From contig NC_068343.1 of NCBI RefSeq assembly GCF_014633365.1, positions 26,567,307-26,631,306 of the forward strand: a stretch of DNA of 64,000 bases, in the 5' to 3' direction. The notes beneath the pieces are model-generated. The model was not told the DNA's origin and did not search any database. It saw nothing but the letters and a program-made list of their open reading frames with translations. The stretch's first letter is position 1. Each line of letters opens with the position of its first letter. Source of the DNA: Diospyros lotus. Its lineage: Eukaryota; Streptophyta; Magnoliopsida; Ericales; Ebenaceae. Shown here one piece after another: positions 33,456 through 44,829 of this stretch. Both the position numbers and the translations under genes were made by a program.

Positions 33456-34021
33456 ATTGACGCACCATGTATTATTGTATCTTGACACACCATGTATTTT
33501 CAAAAATTGCATTAACCTCCTTTAAAATTAATAAAACATTAAAATTAACTATTTTACCATTACACATAAATCTCTCCCTCTCTTCCATAGACACACCTGT
33601 CTTTCTCTCTCCTTAATGATTCATCTTTACCATCTTTTTTTGGTTCATCATTTTTAGTGACTTGCAATTGACAGCATGCATCAGTTGATAATGCCAAGGT
33701 CTCTCTTTTTCTTGATTCCAATAGATCATAAATTTCTAGATTCAGTTTGAATTCAAAGATGAGTTCGAATCAGACCTGAAAGGTAATGGTGGTGATTTCT
33801 GGTCCACCGTCCTATGTTTTAATTTTTTTATTTTTTATAATTACATTAAAAGAGAAGAAAAGGACATTTCAAAGATTTATAAAAAAATTAACAATTATTT
33901 GTTAACAATAAGAAAAAAAAAGTAATTTACAGTAATAAGACTTAAGAGAAATGTAATTAATTCTAAGAACACAAAATAATCAAAGTAATTTAGATAAACC
34001 TCAAAAATATAAAATTTATCT

Positions 34022-34052
<31 letters not shown>

Positions 34053-35391
34053 TAAATTCATCAAACAGGCGTAGTATTCTAATAATTAACCAAGAGCACT
34101 CACCAATAGAGAAGCACAGACGTTGGATATGTGTTCACATGCCTAGAAGGTTTGAACTTTGATGGTAAAAAGTCCGGGTCACAATGGCCTCTTATTGAGG
34201 AAATATTTAATCCAATTGTGTAATTGCATCATTATTATGTTGGTATAATATTACAATTTAATTTGTTACCATTTATATAGATTATAAATTACATTAAGTA
34301 GGTTTCGATAAATTTCAAAATATCTAAAATTATCAAATTAAATATATCTATATTGTTTTATATTTAGAATTCACATATATAATCATATATAATTAACTTA
34401 TAATATCACATGGCCAAGGTCTCTCTTTCGATTTGTAGCACCATTAAGTTGCATATTACTACTTTTTCTCTCATGCTATAAACAATTAATATGTGGGTTG
34501 GAATGCTTCCATTTTTATGGTTAGAATTGAATTATGTTTTATAAATATAGGAAGAGTATTCCTTTATGCAATTAAAGAAATTAAATTTATTGGTTTTGAT
34601 AACATATTTAATTTTAGTATTATCTAGAGTTATAAATGAGTGGATCTTAAGCTCTAATTTGGACATTGACACATAAATGAGTTGAGTTTGAACAAGGCAA
34701 ATCTTTGCTCGATTTGGCTCGTAAACAAGTTAGCGAACAAACTAGTTTATGTGCTTTTTTTTATAAATTTATTTATAGGCTTGTTTATATACATATATCT
34801 CATATAAACATGTTTATTATTATATTATTGTGTTTAAAACTTTTATTTAGTTTATTACTTATCTTATGTTTTTGATATGGATGTTTACGTTTGTTTGAAT
34901 TGTTAGTGTAGTATGCTCTAATGCTAAATTTAGATGACGTCTAATGGGTTTGTTTAAAATATATTTTTCATATCTTTATATATATTAATAAAATGTAAGT
35001 TTATCTTCATTTATAAACTCTCCAATTTGACATATGAATGAGTCCTTAGATCACTAATTTGAGAATTTTATTCTTAAAGTGTTAAGAATATATGATAAGA
35101 TTATCTAGTGATAAGATTTCTTAAATAATTCATGATTTTTAGATTAATTGGATGGCGACTCTAATTAGTTGAGTATGGATTATCATAGAGTTTACTAGCT
35201 TGATCAGTACAAGTTATTGATGGTAAGGGTGGTAAGTCACATACCATACGACATGTGGATATCTCTAGTAAACATGTGAGTGACTGTTAGAGAACAATGC
35301 ACTGAATGTGACGCTGATGACTGATCACATGGTATTACGGATAATAGTCATGTTATCTAGTTGCGATAATATAGTTGATCCTTAGACTTAA
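33456..35391. other. AT-rich intergenic DNA
   Basis: No supported gene. It contains a TA/GA microsatellite (34022-34052). A patch near 34690-34750 has TTTGGCTCGTAAACAAG-like text, resembling widespread small plant elements. A stretch at about 35150-35385 has GAGAACAATGCACTGAATGTGAC-like text related to 29540-29580 in the solo LTR. No element ends could be fixed. Confidence 0.45.
34022..34052. repeat. (TA)n(GA)n microsatellite
   Basis: An alternating TA run passes directly into a GA run of about nine units. It is a simple repeat with no other signal. Confidence 0.9.
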
Positions 35392-36808
35392 TGTAATACC
35401 AGAGAATTTCTAAAGAACTTAAGAGTAATTTATCTTGGGGCGAAAATAAAATTTTCAGAAGCTTTGAGGTTATAATATACTTTCTCACCATTATGAGTGA
35501 TTTAATTGACTGCAAGGAATGCCCCGATATGTAAATACCCCCCCCCAAAAAATATATGTTATTGACAAGTGTCTTGAAATGTGATTTATGACAAAAAACG
35601 GTCAGAATGGAGACGATTTTTAGTACAAGTATGATTCAGCTTAGAAAATTGAATGATTGTAAGGGACTTCCAGGAAGTCAACAGAACTCTGAGAAGGTTC
35701 GTATTTTGCATAAGGAACAACCCTTAAGTGGTTTCGAGATGAAACAAAAGGGTTTATGGTCAAAACATACATTCAGGCTTAAGTGCAAATTATTAATTTT
35801 ACCCTAGGAATGTCGAAAGAACATTATTCCTGAATTTTTGGAGGTGAAATGAAAAGTTTAGAACCTATGGGTCTTAATGGAATAGTTGAAAAATTCAGGG
35901 GTCTCAAGAAAAAGGCTAAAATGCAAAATGAGGAATCTTGGGGGTCAAAATGCAATTTTCCAAAACCTGACAGTGTGAACACTGCCATTGCTAGTGGTCA
36001 CCTTTCCCATCGTCGATTTCAACAGTGGATGGGTCTCCAGCAGGTTGCAGAAGCTCCAGGGCTAGGCCTAGGGCTATCATGGCTAGCCTATGGATGAGAA
36101 TTGGCCACTGGGGTGGCCAATTTGATAGAAATTTCGGCTGTGAGGTCATAGAAAAATCGAGCCCATTTTGAGGCAAATCTCGGCTATTTCAGGACACTTC
36201 AAGGCCATTAAATGGCTGAAATGATGAAAGGGGCAATGGATTTGTTAGGAGTAGATGTTTTGCGACGAAGAATTGTGTATAAATAGGGGTTAAGAGATGA
36301 CAAAAAACTTGAAGGATTAATCTCGAAAATCCAAGAGTTTGAGGAAGAATTGAGGGAAGAGGTTAAGGGACTTTTGTTCCCCATGGCTAGAATATCATTC
36401 TTAGAGAATTTGAGTAAGGTTCATCGAGGTTTGATGGTATTTCGAGCCTTGGCCAAAAAATGCAACGATCGTCCGAGTTGGATCTTTAAATGGCCAATCA
36501 AGGGCTTTTTGGTTGGTGTTTCAAGTATCCCAATGTGACATTGTGATCGACTTGATGTGTAGAGTATGATGGGAGAAAAATCTAGCAAGTGTTGGTGGCC
36601 GGAGCCAGAGAAAATGACCAGCGTGTGAAGTATACGTGCTGGTCAACACGCGCAGGACATGTGCCAAATGCGTGAGGGCGCATGAGCATAGGGTATTTTT
36701 TGAATTTTTTTAATATTTTTAGAAAAATATTTTATGAATTGTGGTGTTAGAAAATTTAGAAAAATGTTTGAGAAAGTATTTATTTTGGAATTATTAAGAG
36801 AAAAATGG
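35392..36808 (+). mobile_element. LTR fragment C1 (plus strand, 3'-truncated)
   Basis: It starts TGTAATACCAGAG and carries the shared U3 module, including GGAATGCCCCG and GGGACTTCCAGGAAGTCAAC. A TATAAATAG box is at 36278-36286. Leader sequence and a CACGCG-rich block (about 36640-36690) follow. At 36808 it abuts an inverted LTR fragment (C2), so its U5 end is missing. Confidence 0.75.
36278..36286 (+). promoter_or_regulatory. TATA box of LTR C1
   Basis: TATAAATAG, about 890 bp from the LTR start, corresponds to the inverted box at 61685-61694 in C3. Confidence 0.6.
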
Positions 36809-37650
36809 GAATGATTTCGAGCCTTCAAATGCTCGTTCCTAGTAAATCCAACTTCCTTGAGCTTTCTATCTGCCCCAAATTAGTCCAAAAACACCATTAT
36901 TCGACCACCAAATAACTAGAAATCATGCAAAATTGGTCACCCTCGTGGCCAATGTCGGCCTAGGCTCGATCCAAAAGCATCCTTAACCTCTTTTCTTAAG
37001 CTTTTCACCATCGAATTTGGTTATGGGAGGTGGTGGTGGAAGCTTGGTCGACCATAGTAGATTTCCCTTAGCAAGATTTTGTAAAAATTACACTTTGACC
37101 CTAACCTCTTTCCATTTTGCATTTTGGTCCTTTCCCTGTGCTTCCCAATAGTGCCATTATGACCCACAAGTTCTATACTTTCCATTGAATCTCTAAAGAT
37201 TCCGAAAAAATTCCATTTCGACCTCCCTCAGGCAAAATTAAGAAATTACACTTAGGACCGAATCTATGTTTTGACTGTAGACCCTTTTGTTTTTTCTCGA
37301 AACTACTGAAGGGTTGTTCTACATAATAAATATGAATCTCCTTGGGGTTCTGTTAACTTCCCAAAAGTCTCCTATGACAATTCAATTTTTCAACTTAAAT
37401 CATTGCTGTATTTTATTTATATCGAAACTCGTTTCTAATATGATTTCTTTCAGTGCCATATACCATACTTCAAGATGTTCATCAATACCATATCATTTTA
37501 ATTAGACATCTCAGTTCCAGGGCACTCCCTACAGTCATTTGGTCACTCATAACTGTATCAAAAATTACATTATAGCCCCAATCTTATGAAAATTTCATTT
37601 TCACCCCAAGCTAAATTACTCTTTAGCTCTTTGCAAATTCTTGGGTAGCA
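36809..37650 (-). mobile_element. LTR fragment C2 (minus strand, U3 only)
   Basis: Its reverse complement starts near TGCTACCCAAGAATTTG and runs through the shared U3 module until just before where a TATA box would lie. It is close to 61708-62559 by eye (roughly 88-90 percent). Together with C1 it forms an inverted U3 pair. Confidence 0.75.
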
Positions 37651-38270
37651 CACGATAATCATCAACTATAATAGGTTCACATGAGGTGAGACTTCACTAC
37701 CACCTATATTGTCCTGAACTGTTGCTAGACGTTTCTCGGGAACTCTTAGATCATTACCAAAATTGAAGAAATTCTTGTGATGGGTTAAGGTGTTGGTCGA
37801 TGCTAAACAAGTTTTGGTGTTATTTGTTTTCTAGCAGATAGTAAAACTAGAAAGTCACACACCATATAATATGGCACCTATTGTGTGTCGTACATCATTA
37901 ATATTTAATGATGGTTTTGGATGCGTCATTAAGTGTTAACGACAACGATTTGTTAATAGTTAATGAGTCGGTGCATCGTATATTCGATTGTTTTATTCAG
38001 GCTATTGACTACTAGGGGAGTTGACTTCCTGAAATTGGCAGTCAACTCCTCTAAAGCTATAGTCGACTCCTACACCTTCCCAACCAATTTTGAGTATGTT
38101 ACACGTGACACAAAATTGGGAGAATGGTGGGGGTGACCCGAAAAAGTAAATTTGACAAGGGAAATGAGATGAATTATAGAGAGTTATTTTTTACTTGGAT
38201 TTTTTTCGCTCTTCTATTCTTCTGTTTCCTCTGTAATATTATGTTCTATTTCCATTTAACTTACTAGTGC
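37651..38270. repeat. Repeat X, copy 1
   Basis: About 610 bp directly follow the U3 start of C2 and recur at 62560-63163 directly after the U3 start of C3. Landmarks are GTTTTGGTGTTAT, ATAGTCGACTCCTACACC and TGGGGGTGAC. The TTTTTTACTTGGATTTT part near 38190 looks leader-like. It could be part of another LTR or a flank duplicated together with the LTR. No ORF is convincing. Confidence 0.6.
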
Positions 38271-39261
38271 ATGATTGTCACGTGTAAGAAACATACGGGT
38301 GTCGATGAATCAAAGTCCTTCTGCTAGCAACGGAATAGGTGATTGTTTTGGTACTGGGTAGCTGACTAGGTGTGGACAGACTAGGCCACCACAGTTTGAG
38401 ATGGATTTAGTCTCAATACATAAAGCGTTTCTATACTCCATCCCTATATGAGGCTAAAAGTATTCATTTATTGTATTTCTTATGATAAAATTACGTGTTG
38501 CTTAAATATCCAAGCTATGTATGATGTGTGTATTTATAGCTTTCATTATATACGTTTGATACACATAAAATTTTTAATTTTACCCACACCACCATACATG
38601 ATTTCTTTGGCTGTATCAAAGCCCCAACTTGGTATTTAATGTATATATATGTGGTTGTATGTGTCAAATATAGCAAATTGGTTGGCATTTAATGGTTACA
38701 AAGTATTTAATTTTGGACTGTGTGATTAGGAGAGTCGACTTCCTATTGCAAGACAATGACTCTTGGAAGCGCGTAGTTGACTCATCATACATGTATGTGA
38801 TAGTCGACTCCTGTAAGGTTGAAGTTGACTCCCATATATGACAACACCTAGACAACATGCTTTCTGTTCCTAGATATTAATGGTTATGTGATAATTTGCA
38901 TTGTACATTGACATGGGGTGTTAAGTATGTGTTAATGAATGCCTAGTTGCATTATTTGACATATGCAAATTAAATGTTTTTCAAAAATTATTTTGAAGCA
39001 ACGGAAGCATAATGAATGTTTATTTAGAATGAACATGGTCTTGATGTGAATGAATGAATGGTTATAGGAGTTTCGTACTGATTTAGTTAATATGTAATTA
39101 TTTATTCATTCGGTTATGTACTGACGCATAATCCTCGAGTAACATTTTTTAGTCTTTGTTTTGCAATTGTTGTAAATGAAGACAACATCAAGGAGTTGAT
39201 GAAGACATCAAGGTCTTGATGGATTCAGAAGAAAGAAGCGTTGAAGCTAAGCAGTTCGTCA
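38271..39261. other. Unclassified repeat-derived DNA
   Basis: Several GTCGACTCC/GTTGACTCC motifs (38720-38840) also occur in repeat X, so this may be the continuation of the same element. The stretch 39180-39245 (AAGACATCAAGG repeated) is leader-like. No gene is supported. Confidence 0.4.
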
Positions 39262-40335
39262 CACTATAAGAAAATCATAATTTAGTGACGGGATTTGTGA
39301 CGGGGGCCCACCCGTCACTAATTTGTGACTGGTTTAGTGACTAAAATCCATCACAAAAATATTTTAGTGGCAGCTTACCTGTCACAAAATTTAGTGACGG
39401 AATCAGTAACGGAACAATCCGTCACAGAATCTTAGTGATGGGTCTGCCATGCAAGTCACTGATCAGTGACGGGCGTACCGTGCCCGTTGCTAATCAATGA
39501 CGGGACTACCATGCCCGTCACTGATCAGTGACGGAACTTCCATGCCCATCGCTAATCAGTGACAGGCGTGTCGTGCCCGTCACTAATCAGTGACGGGACT
39601 GCAATGCCCGTTGCTAATTAGTGACGAGCGTGCCTTGCTCATCACTGATCAGTGACGGGATTACCATGCCCGTCACTGATCAACAACGGGCACTGATCAG
39701 CGACAGGCATGGCACGCCTGTCACTGATTTAAGGTTAAAACCCCCCTCTCGAATGACCATTCTCCCCCTTCCCCTCTTTGGTTCTCACACCTTCTCGCCC
39801 CCCTCCCCCCTATTCTCACGCCATTTCTCTATTCCCCCTTGGTTCTCTTGATTTTCTACAGCTGCTGTGTCCCACCGGTATTGTTACTACTCCGGTGCCA
39901 TTGCTACCACTCTTTCAGTCACTGAGGTAATTATTTTGTGTTGTTTAGTTTTAATTTTAGTTATTTTGTGTTAGTTTAGTTTAATGGTTATTTCGTGTTA
40001 GTTTAGTTGTAGTTATTTTGTTTTAGTTTAGTTATAGTTATAGTTATTTTGTGTTTTTTTATTTTTAATTAAAAATAATTTACTTTTAATTAAAATATAA
40101 TACTATAATTTTAAATAAAATACATAGGAAATGCTGATGTAATACTATAATTTTTAATTGTTTACTTTTAAATGTAATACAATTTACTTTTATTGTTATA
40201 AATAAAATATACACATTAAAAAATACAAAAATTTCTATTTGACATAAAACATTAAAAATAATAAATAAAATTTCAATTCAAATGTTTAAAACTAACATAT
40301 GGAATAAATTATATAATTATTTTAATTCAAATATG
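39262..40335 (+). mobile_element. CACTA (En/Spm-type) transposon terminus, truncated
   Basis: It starts CACTATAAGAAAATC, the terminal motif of plant CACTA elements. About 450 bp of subterminal repeats follow, built of AGTGACGGG and GCCCGTCACT in both orientations (39285-39730). A CT-rich stretch and then AT-rich intron-like sequence follow. The opposite end is missing: a gypsy integrase fragment begins at about 40340. No transposase ORF is present in this fragment. Confidence 0.75.
39350..39730. repeat. Subterminal GTGACGGG repeat array of the CACTA end
   Basis: Around ten imperfect units of about 30-35 bp contain ATCAGTGACGGG followed by a short variable part and CATGCCCGTCACTG. In CACTA elements such arrays bind the TnpA-type protein. 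Short ORFs across it are artefacts. Confidence 0.8.
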
Positions 40336-40339
40336 TAGG

Positions 40340-41425
40340 TATTCAATCCACCTAGGAGGTACTAAGATGTTCAGAGATTTGAGGATTGTGTATTGGTGGC
40401 CAAGAATGAAAAAGAGCATTACAAGATATGTCAGTCAGTGTGATACATGCCAGAGGATAAAAATTGAGCATAAAAAACTGGGTGGAAGTTTGCATTCGTT
40501 AGAAGTCCCAGAATGGAAATGGGAACATATCACCATGGATTTTGTATCAAGGTTACCAAAAAGCCCTAGAGGAAACGATGCTATATGGGTGATTGTTGAC
40601 AGGTTAACCAAGTCTGCTCGTTTTCTGGAAATAAAGGTAAGTCAGCCTATAAATAAGCTGGCCCAACAGTACGTTGACAACATTGTTAGACTTCATGGAG
40701 TACCAGTAAGTATCGTCTCCGATTGTGACCCAAGGTTCACTTTAAGATTTTGGGGAAGTCTGTAAAAGTGCTTGGGCACTCAGATTAGGCTAAGTACGGC
40801 CTATCATCCCCAAACGGATGGTCAGTCAGAGAGGACTATTCAAACCTTGGAATATATGTTGAGAGCATGTTCCCACGACTTTACGGGAAGTTGGGAAGAG
40901 CATATACCATTGGTAGAGTTTGCATATAATAACAGTTATCACAGTAGTATTGGTATGGCTCCCTATGAAGCATTGTATAGACACAAGTGTAGATCCCCAG
41001 TATGTTGGACCGAAGTGGGAGAGTGACAAATATTAGGTCCTGAGATTGTGTAGATAACTACCGAAAAGATAAGGACAATTCAAGAAAGGATCTGAGAAGC
41101 TCAAAGTCGTCAAAAATCTTATGCTGACTCCAGACGAAGAGATTTGGAGTTTCAAGTTGGCGACAAGGTGTACCTGAAATTATCCCCTTTAAGGATGGAA
41201 ACTCGAGGCCACAAGAAAGGTAAGTTGAGTCCCAACTACATTGGACCATACGACGTCCTAGAAAGAATCGGGTTAGTTGCGTATCGACTCGCTTTACCGA
41301 TGGCTCCATCCAATCTACACGATATGTTCCATGTGTCGCAGCTCCGAAAGCATAAGCCTGATCCATCTCAGATAATGCCGTCAGATAAGTATGAGAGAAT
41401 CTTTCATACCTCCAGAGACTAATTA
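40340..41425 (+). pseudogene. Ty3/gypsy integrase, single-frame with nonsense changes
   Basis: The fragment begins inside the zinc-binding domain (HLGGTKMF, then CDTCQR). The core follows: [32 protein letters not shown] and [19 protein letters not shown]. The C-terminal part has LSPNYIGPYDVLERIG and MFHVSQLRKHKPDP. One reading frame holds for over 1 kb, interrupted only by TAA, TGA and TAG where related integrases carry CAA, CGA and CAG. The DDE residues are readable. It would have inserted element DNA into the host. Confidence 0.9.
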
Positions 41426-41548
41426 AACTTTTGGATCGAAGGGATTAAGTTCTGAGGAGCAACTTTCCATTTTTGTTCAAAGAGACAATCGGTAGGATGG
41501 ATGTAGAATAAGCAAATTTCGAGGATAAAATTTTGTAAGGAGGGAGAA
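41426..41548 (+). other. Pol 3' end and polypurine tract before LTR E1
   Basis: A decayed pol tail (DRRD, stop, VLRS) is followed by TTTGTAAGGAGGGAGAA immediately before TGTAAAACC. The purine run marks the plus-strand primer site. A chromodomain is not clearly readable. Confidence 0.65.
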
Positions 41549-43974
41549 TGTAAAACCCCATTTTTGAAATAAATAAAAGAAGGAAATGTTTCGTAATTGG
41601 TGGCTTTAGAATAATTAAAATTAAGGCCTTATAAAGTAGATCGTCGTTGTTATTTAGCCGAATCAGTCGAAGGGGGTATCCCGAAGCTCGAAAGATCAAA
41701 AGCGAGATCACATCATCGATTCTCAAGTCAAAATATGATTTTTAGTATTGAAAGGAATCGGATCGGAGATAGTTTCGAGTATAGCTTCAGTCTGGGCTGA
41801 TAAAATCGAATCGTCAAAGGGGGTTTCCGAAAGGTGACGGAACACTCGGGGGGTCTCGATTTTTCATGTAGACCCTTCAATGTTTTCGGGTGAAAACGAA
41901 AAGAATTTCAATAAAATAAGTCAATCAGGCTTAAGTGCAGTTTTCTAAAAATGCCCGAGGGAGGTCTAAATGTCATTATTTCTGAGTGTTTGAAGTGTGA
42001 ATGTCAATCTTAGAACCTTGGGGTCTTAGTGGAAGCAAGGAAAAACTTAGGGGCTTGTGAGAAAGGCCAAAGTGGAAATTATCAAAACTAAAAAGGGCTT
42101 AAGCGCAATTTTGCAAAGTGTGAAGTTGCCATGGCCGACAGCTTCAACATGCATCCGACCAAGCGGTTCCAACCATGAGGAGTCCAAGGAAGATGGTCGA
42201 GCACGCGTGGGGAGCAAGTCTTGGCCAACATCGAGCGTGAGGGTGGTCGGAAAATAAAAAAAATTGACCGCGGAGGGGTCGACCATGACCGAACCTGTAA
42301 TCACGATTTTGAGGGTCTTTGTCGATGCTTTTTGGTTGTCCAAGGGCAGTTTGGGATGTTTGAGACGTTGGGTTAAGCAGCCATGAAGGTTTCGAGGGCC
42401 GATTGCTCCTATAAATGGGAGAATGGAGGCCGAGGGTTTTGAAGATTTAAAGTTTAGAATTGGGCGTGTTAGAGGCCGAATTGAGAGCAAGTAATGGAGT
42501 GCATTTGCTCTAGCTTGGGTGAGGATTGATTCTAGAGAAAATGGAGTGTTTTTGCATGGGTTTGGAGGGGTTTTGAGTAGTCGCCGGAGAAGGAGGCGGT
42601 GGTGTTGGCCGAGAGTTTGAGGCTTCGGTTGAAGCCCATCCGAGCTTCCTTTCGAGCTCCCGAGCACACCATTGTGATCAACTGAAGCAGGAGATCAAGT
42701 TAGGCCGAAAAAACCCGAACTCCATTGTGTTGTCGCCTGAGAAGAAGATTGGAGCTTGGCCTTCACGCACCGAATCCCACTCGCAGCAACGTGCTAAGCG
42801 CGTGTGAGCGCGTGCGCTTCAGGTTTTTTCTGATTTTTTTTTTAAATTGTTTAGAAAATTATTTTAAGATTTGTTATGCAAAAAGATTTGGAAAAAATTG
42901 GATTTAGGTATTTATTTTAGAATTTTAGTGAGGAAAAATAGAGAAAAAGCAAAGGATAAATGCGAGAAAAATTGGTTTTGGTATTTATGGATTGAATATG
43001 ATGTCTAGGGTGCCTTAAGGCTTGAGTTTGGATGTTGGTTCGAGTTTGGAGGATTTGCACATAAATCAAGGTGAAGCACGTATTTCTAGGATCATCAAAT
43101 TTGTCAAAGGTGAGTGTGCCAACTTACGACCTAGTTTATGTGAGTAGTCATATTTCCAAAGACTTGATTTTATAGGAGTAGTCCTATCCTAACTCAATTT
43201 CCAAATGATTTTCCCATGTCAACATACTTGGATATGATATGCATCACATAAGATTGCATTACATGTTATGATGAAAATATGCATACCTTCACGGTAAAAT
43301 CATTGATCATGCATCGCATCTGAGTGCGGGCCGTCACCGCTGCACTCATTGACCTCGACATGGATAGGAAGCTGTAGCAATGAGGGGTAACATTAAGGTA
43401 CACCCCGGCTCAAACGGGAATGTGGATCAGCACTACTGCACTCATTAACCTCGGCATGGATAGGAAGCCATAGCAATGAGGGGCAGCATAAGGTGCGATC
43501 GGTTCACGGAAGGAAATGAGAACATGTTGCATTTTCATACATGCAGGAAAAAATATGATTTTATTTCACTCACTTAGATGATTCATCATCTAACTTAGGC
43601 TCTTACTCTTAGAGTATTCAAACATTCCAGATGTTGTCATAGCAGAACCAGGTACTGACGAAGCATGTGATGGTACTATGCAAGTGCACGACGAAGTATG
43701 ATTATGATGTTAAAGTTAATGTATTCAAGTTTTTGCTACTTAACATTTGAACATTTGAAAGATGCTGATGTCTTATCGAGACTATGGTTATTGTAATGTT
43801 AGGTTCGATCTTTAGCTTCCGCATGTAATGTTTTGATAGCTATCTTCGAAATGAATGGAATTTTGGGTTGATAAACGATGTGATTTAGCATTTGGTTGAA
43901 AGGGAAAAAGAAAAAAAAATATTATCCCCAAATTGTCCTAGTTTATAAGCGCCCTGGGAAAGTGGGGTGTTACA
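41549..43974 (+). repeat. LTR E1 (2426 bp, plus strand)
   Basis: It starts TGTAAAACCCC and ends GTGGGGTGTTACA. It carries the shared U3 module, a CTATAAATGGG TATA-like site near 42410, a GCGCGTG-rich block (42795-42825) and the two-unit repeat at 43330-43500. An integrase end lies on its left and a primer site on its right, so it is an internal LTR of a permuted or tandem copy. By eye it is about 90 percent identical to the inverted LTR E2. The long minus-strand ORF at 42047-42667 is a chance frame. Confidence 0.92.
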
Positions 43975-43976
43975 AT

Positions 43977-43988
43977 TGGTATCAGAGC
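43977..43988 (+). other. Primer binding site of element E1
   Basis: TGGTATCAGAGC is a perfect tRNA-iMet-type primer site, 2 bases after the LTR. The inverted copy is at 49287-49298. Confidence 0.92.
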
Positions 43989-44060
43989 GAACTAAGCATA
44001 AAACCTAGCAATGGCTTGAGGGAACTAGACATTAAGAGATCTGATGTTTTACCTATAGGA

Positions 44061-44645
44061 ATGCTAATGAATTTTAGGATAAATGTCAGGATGGTTGGGA
44101 TCTTTCATGAGCAGGTACTAGTTGATTACTAGGGAAACTGGATTGATGCTAGGGAGCAAGACCTCGATGAAGATGTCTATGGGTTTGTAGCCAAGATGGA
44201 GGACATTATTGAAGATGTCCCGCCCAATTATCGTCAGAATCCAACCTTAGTTCCTTTCCAGATAAGCTTTCTGATTGGTGTCTTAGAAGGGGAAGTGAAG
44301 ACCCTCGCTGAATGGACTTGGCAAGATGAAGACTTCGATTTGTTTTTCCACTTTTGTGAAAGACTTCGTTTCCTGATGAATGAGTTGTATGAAGAAGTGG
44401 AGGAAGAAGACCCAATGGAGGAAGAGGACCCGATGGAAAAGGAAGGGGAGGAAGAGGACCCGAGCGAAGACGAAGAAGAAGAAAATATAGTGGAAATAGA
44501 AATTGAGAACGACCCTCTTGAATTTGAATACTTCAGTTCTGACAATGAGGATGACCTACTAGAGACTCGGAAGGACCTCGAGGGACCAACCTTTGAGTCT
44601 GAAGATGAGGCAGATGTATGGATCTGGAAGTTTGCAATGCTTTAG
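44061..44645 (+). pseudogene. Acidic extra ORF (ORF0) upstream of gag, copy E1
   Basis: An ORF of about 194 codons lies between the primer site and gag. The first half (44061-44360) has the motifs VYGFVAKMEDIIEDVP and FFHFCERLRFLMNEL. The second half is a run of Glu/Asp (EEEDPMEEEDPM and similar), ending FESEDEADVWIWKFAML. One TAG at 44130-44132 corresponds to TGG in copy E2, so the frame was once open. No known domain is recognised. It might be an extra element protein (acidic, probably soluble), but its function is unknown. The minus-strand Ser-rich ORFs across it are shadows. Confidence 0.65.
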
Positions 44646-44829
44646 ATGAAAAGCCACGTAGTAGACCTTATTAGTTTCTGTTAGATGTTACGTCTATTAG
44701 TGATGTAAACTCAACATTTTGTGAATTTATAAGAAATCTGCATCACTATTCGGAGTTATGATGAGTTAGTCAATTTAGTTTGGTGGAGGTTAAAAAATTT
44801 TTAGCGTCTAACTAGAACCGTACTTTCAG

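Noticed and set aside
34690..34760. Possible small transposon with GGCTCG motifs
   Set aside because: It resembles known dispersed plant text, but no terminal inverted repeats or target duplication could be fixed.
39285..39730. Possible CRISPR-like array
   Set aside because: The units are imperfect, in both orientations, without unique spacers, and start at a CACTA terminus. It is a transposon subterminal array.
42047..42667. Minus-strand ORF of 206 codons in LTR E1
   Set aside because: It lies wholly inside an LTR, opposite to its transcription, and is not kept open in LTR E2. A chance frame.
43977..43988. tRNA-like match TGGTATCAGAGC
   Set aside because: Only 12 bases next to an LTR. It is a retrotransposon primer site, not a tRNA gene.
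44206..44545. Minus-strand serine-rich ORFs
   Set aside because: They are the complement of the Glu-rich run of ORF0; GAA/GAG repeats give TTC/CTC and Ser codons on the other strand.
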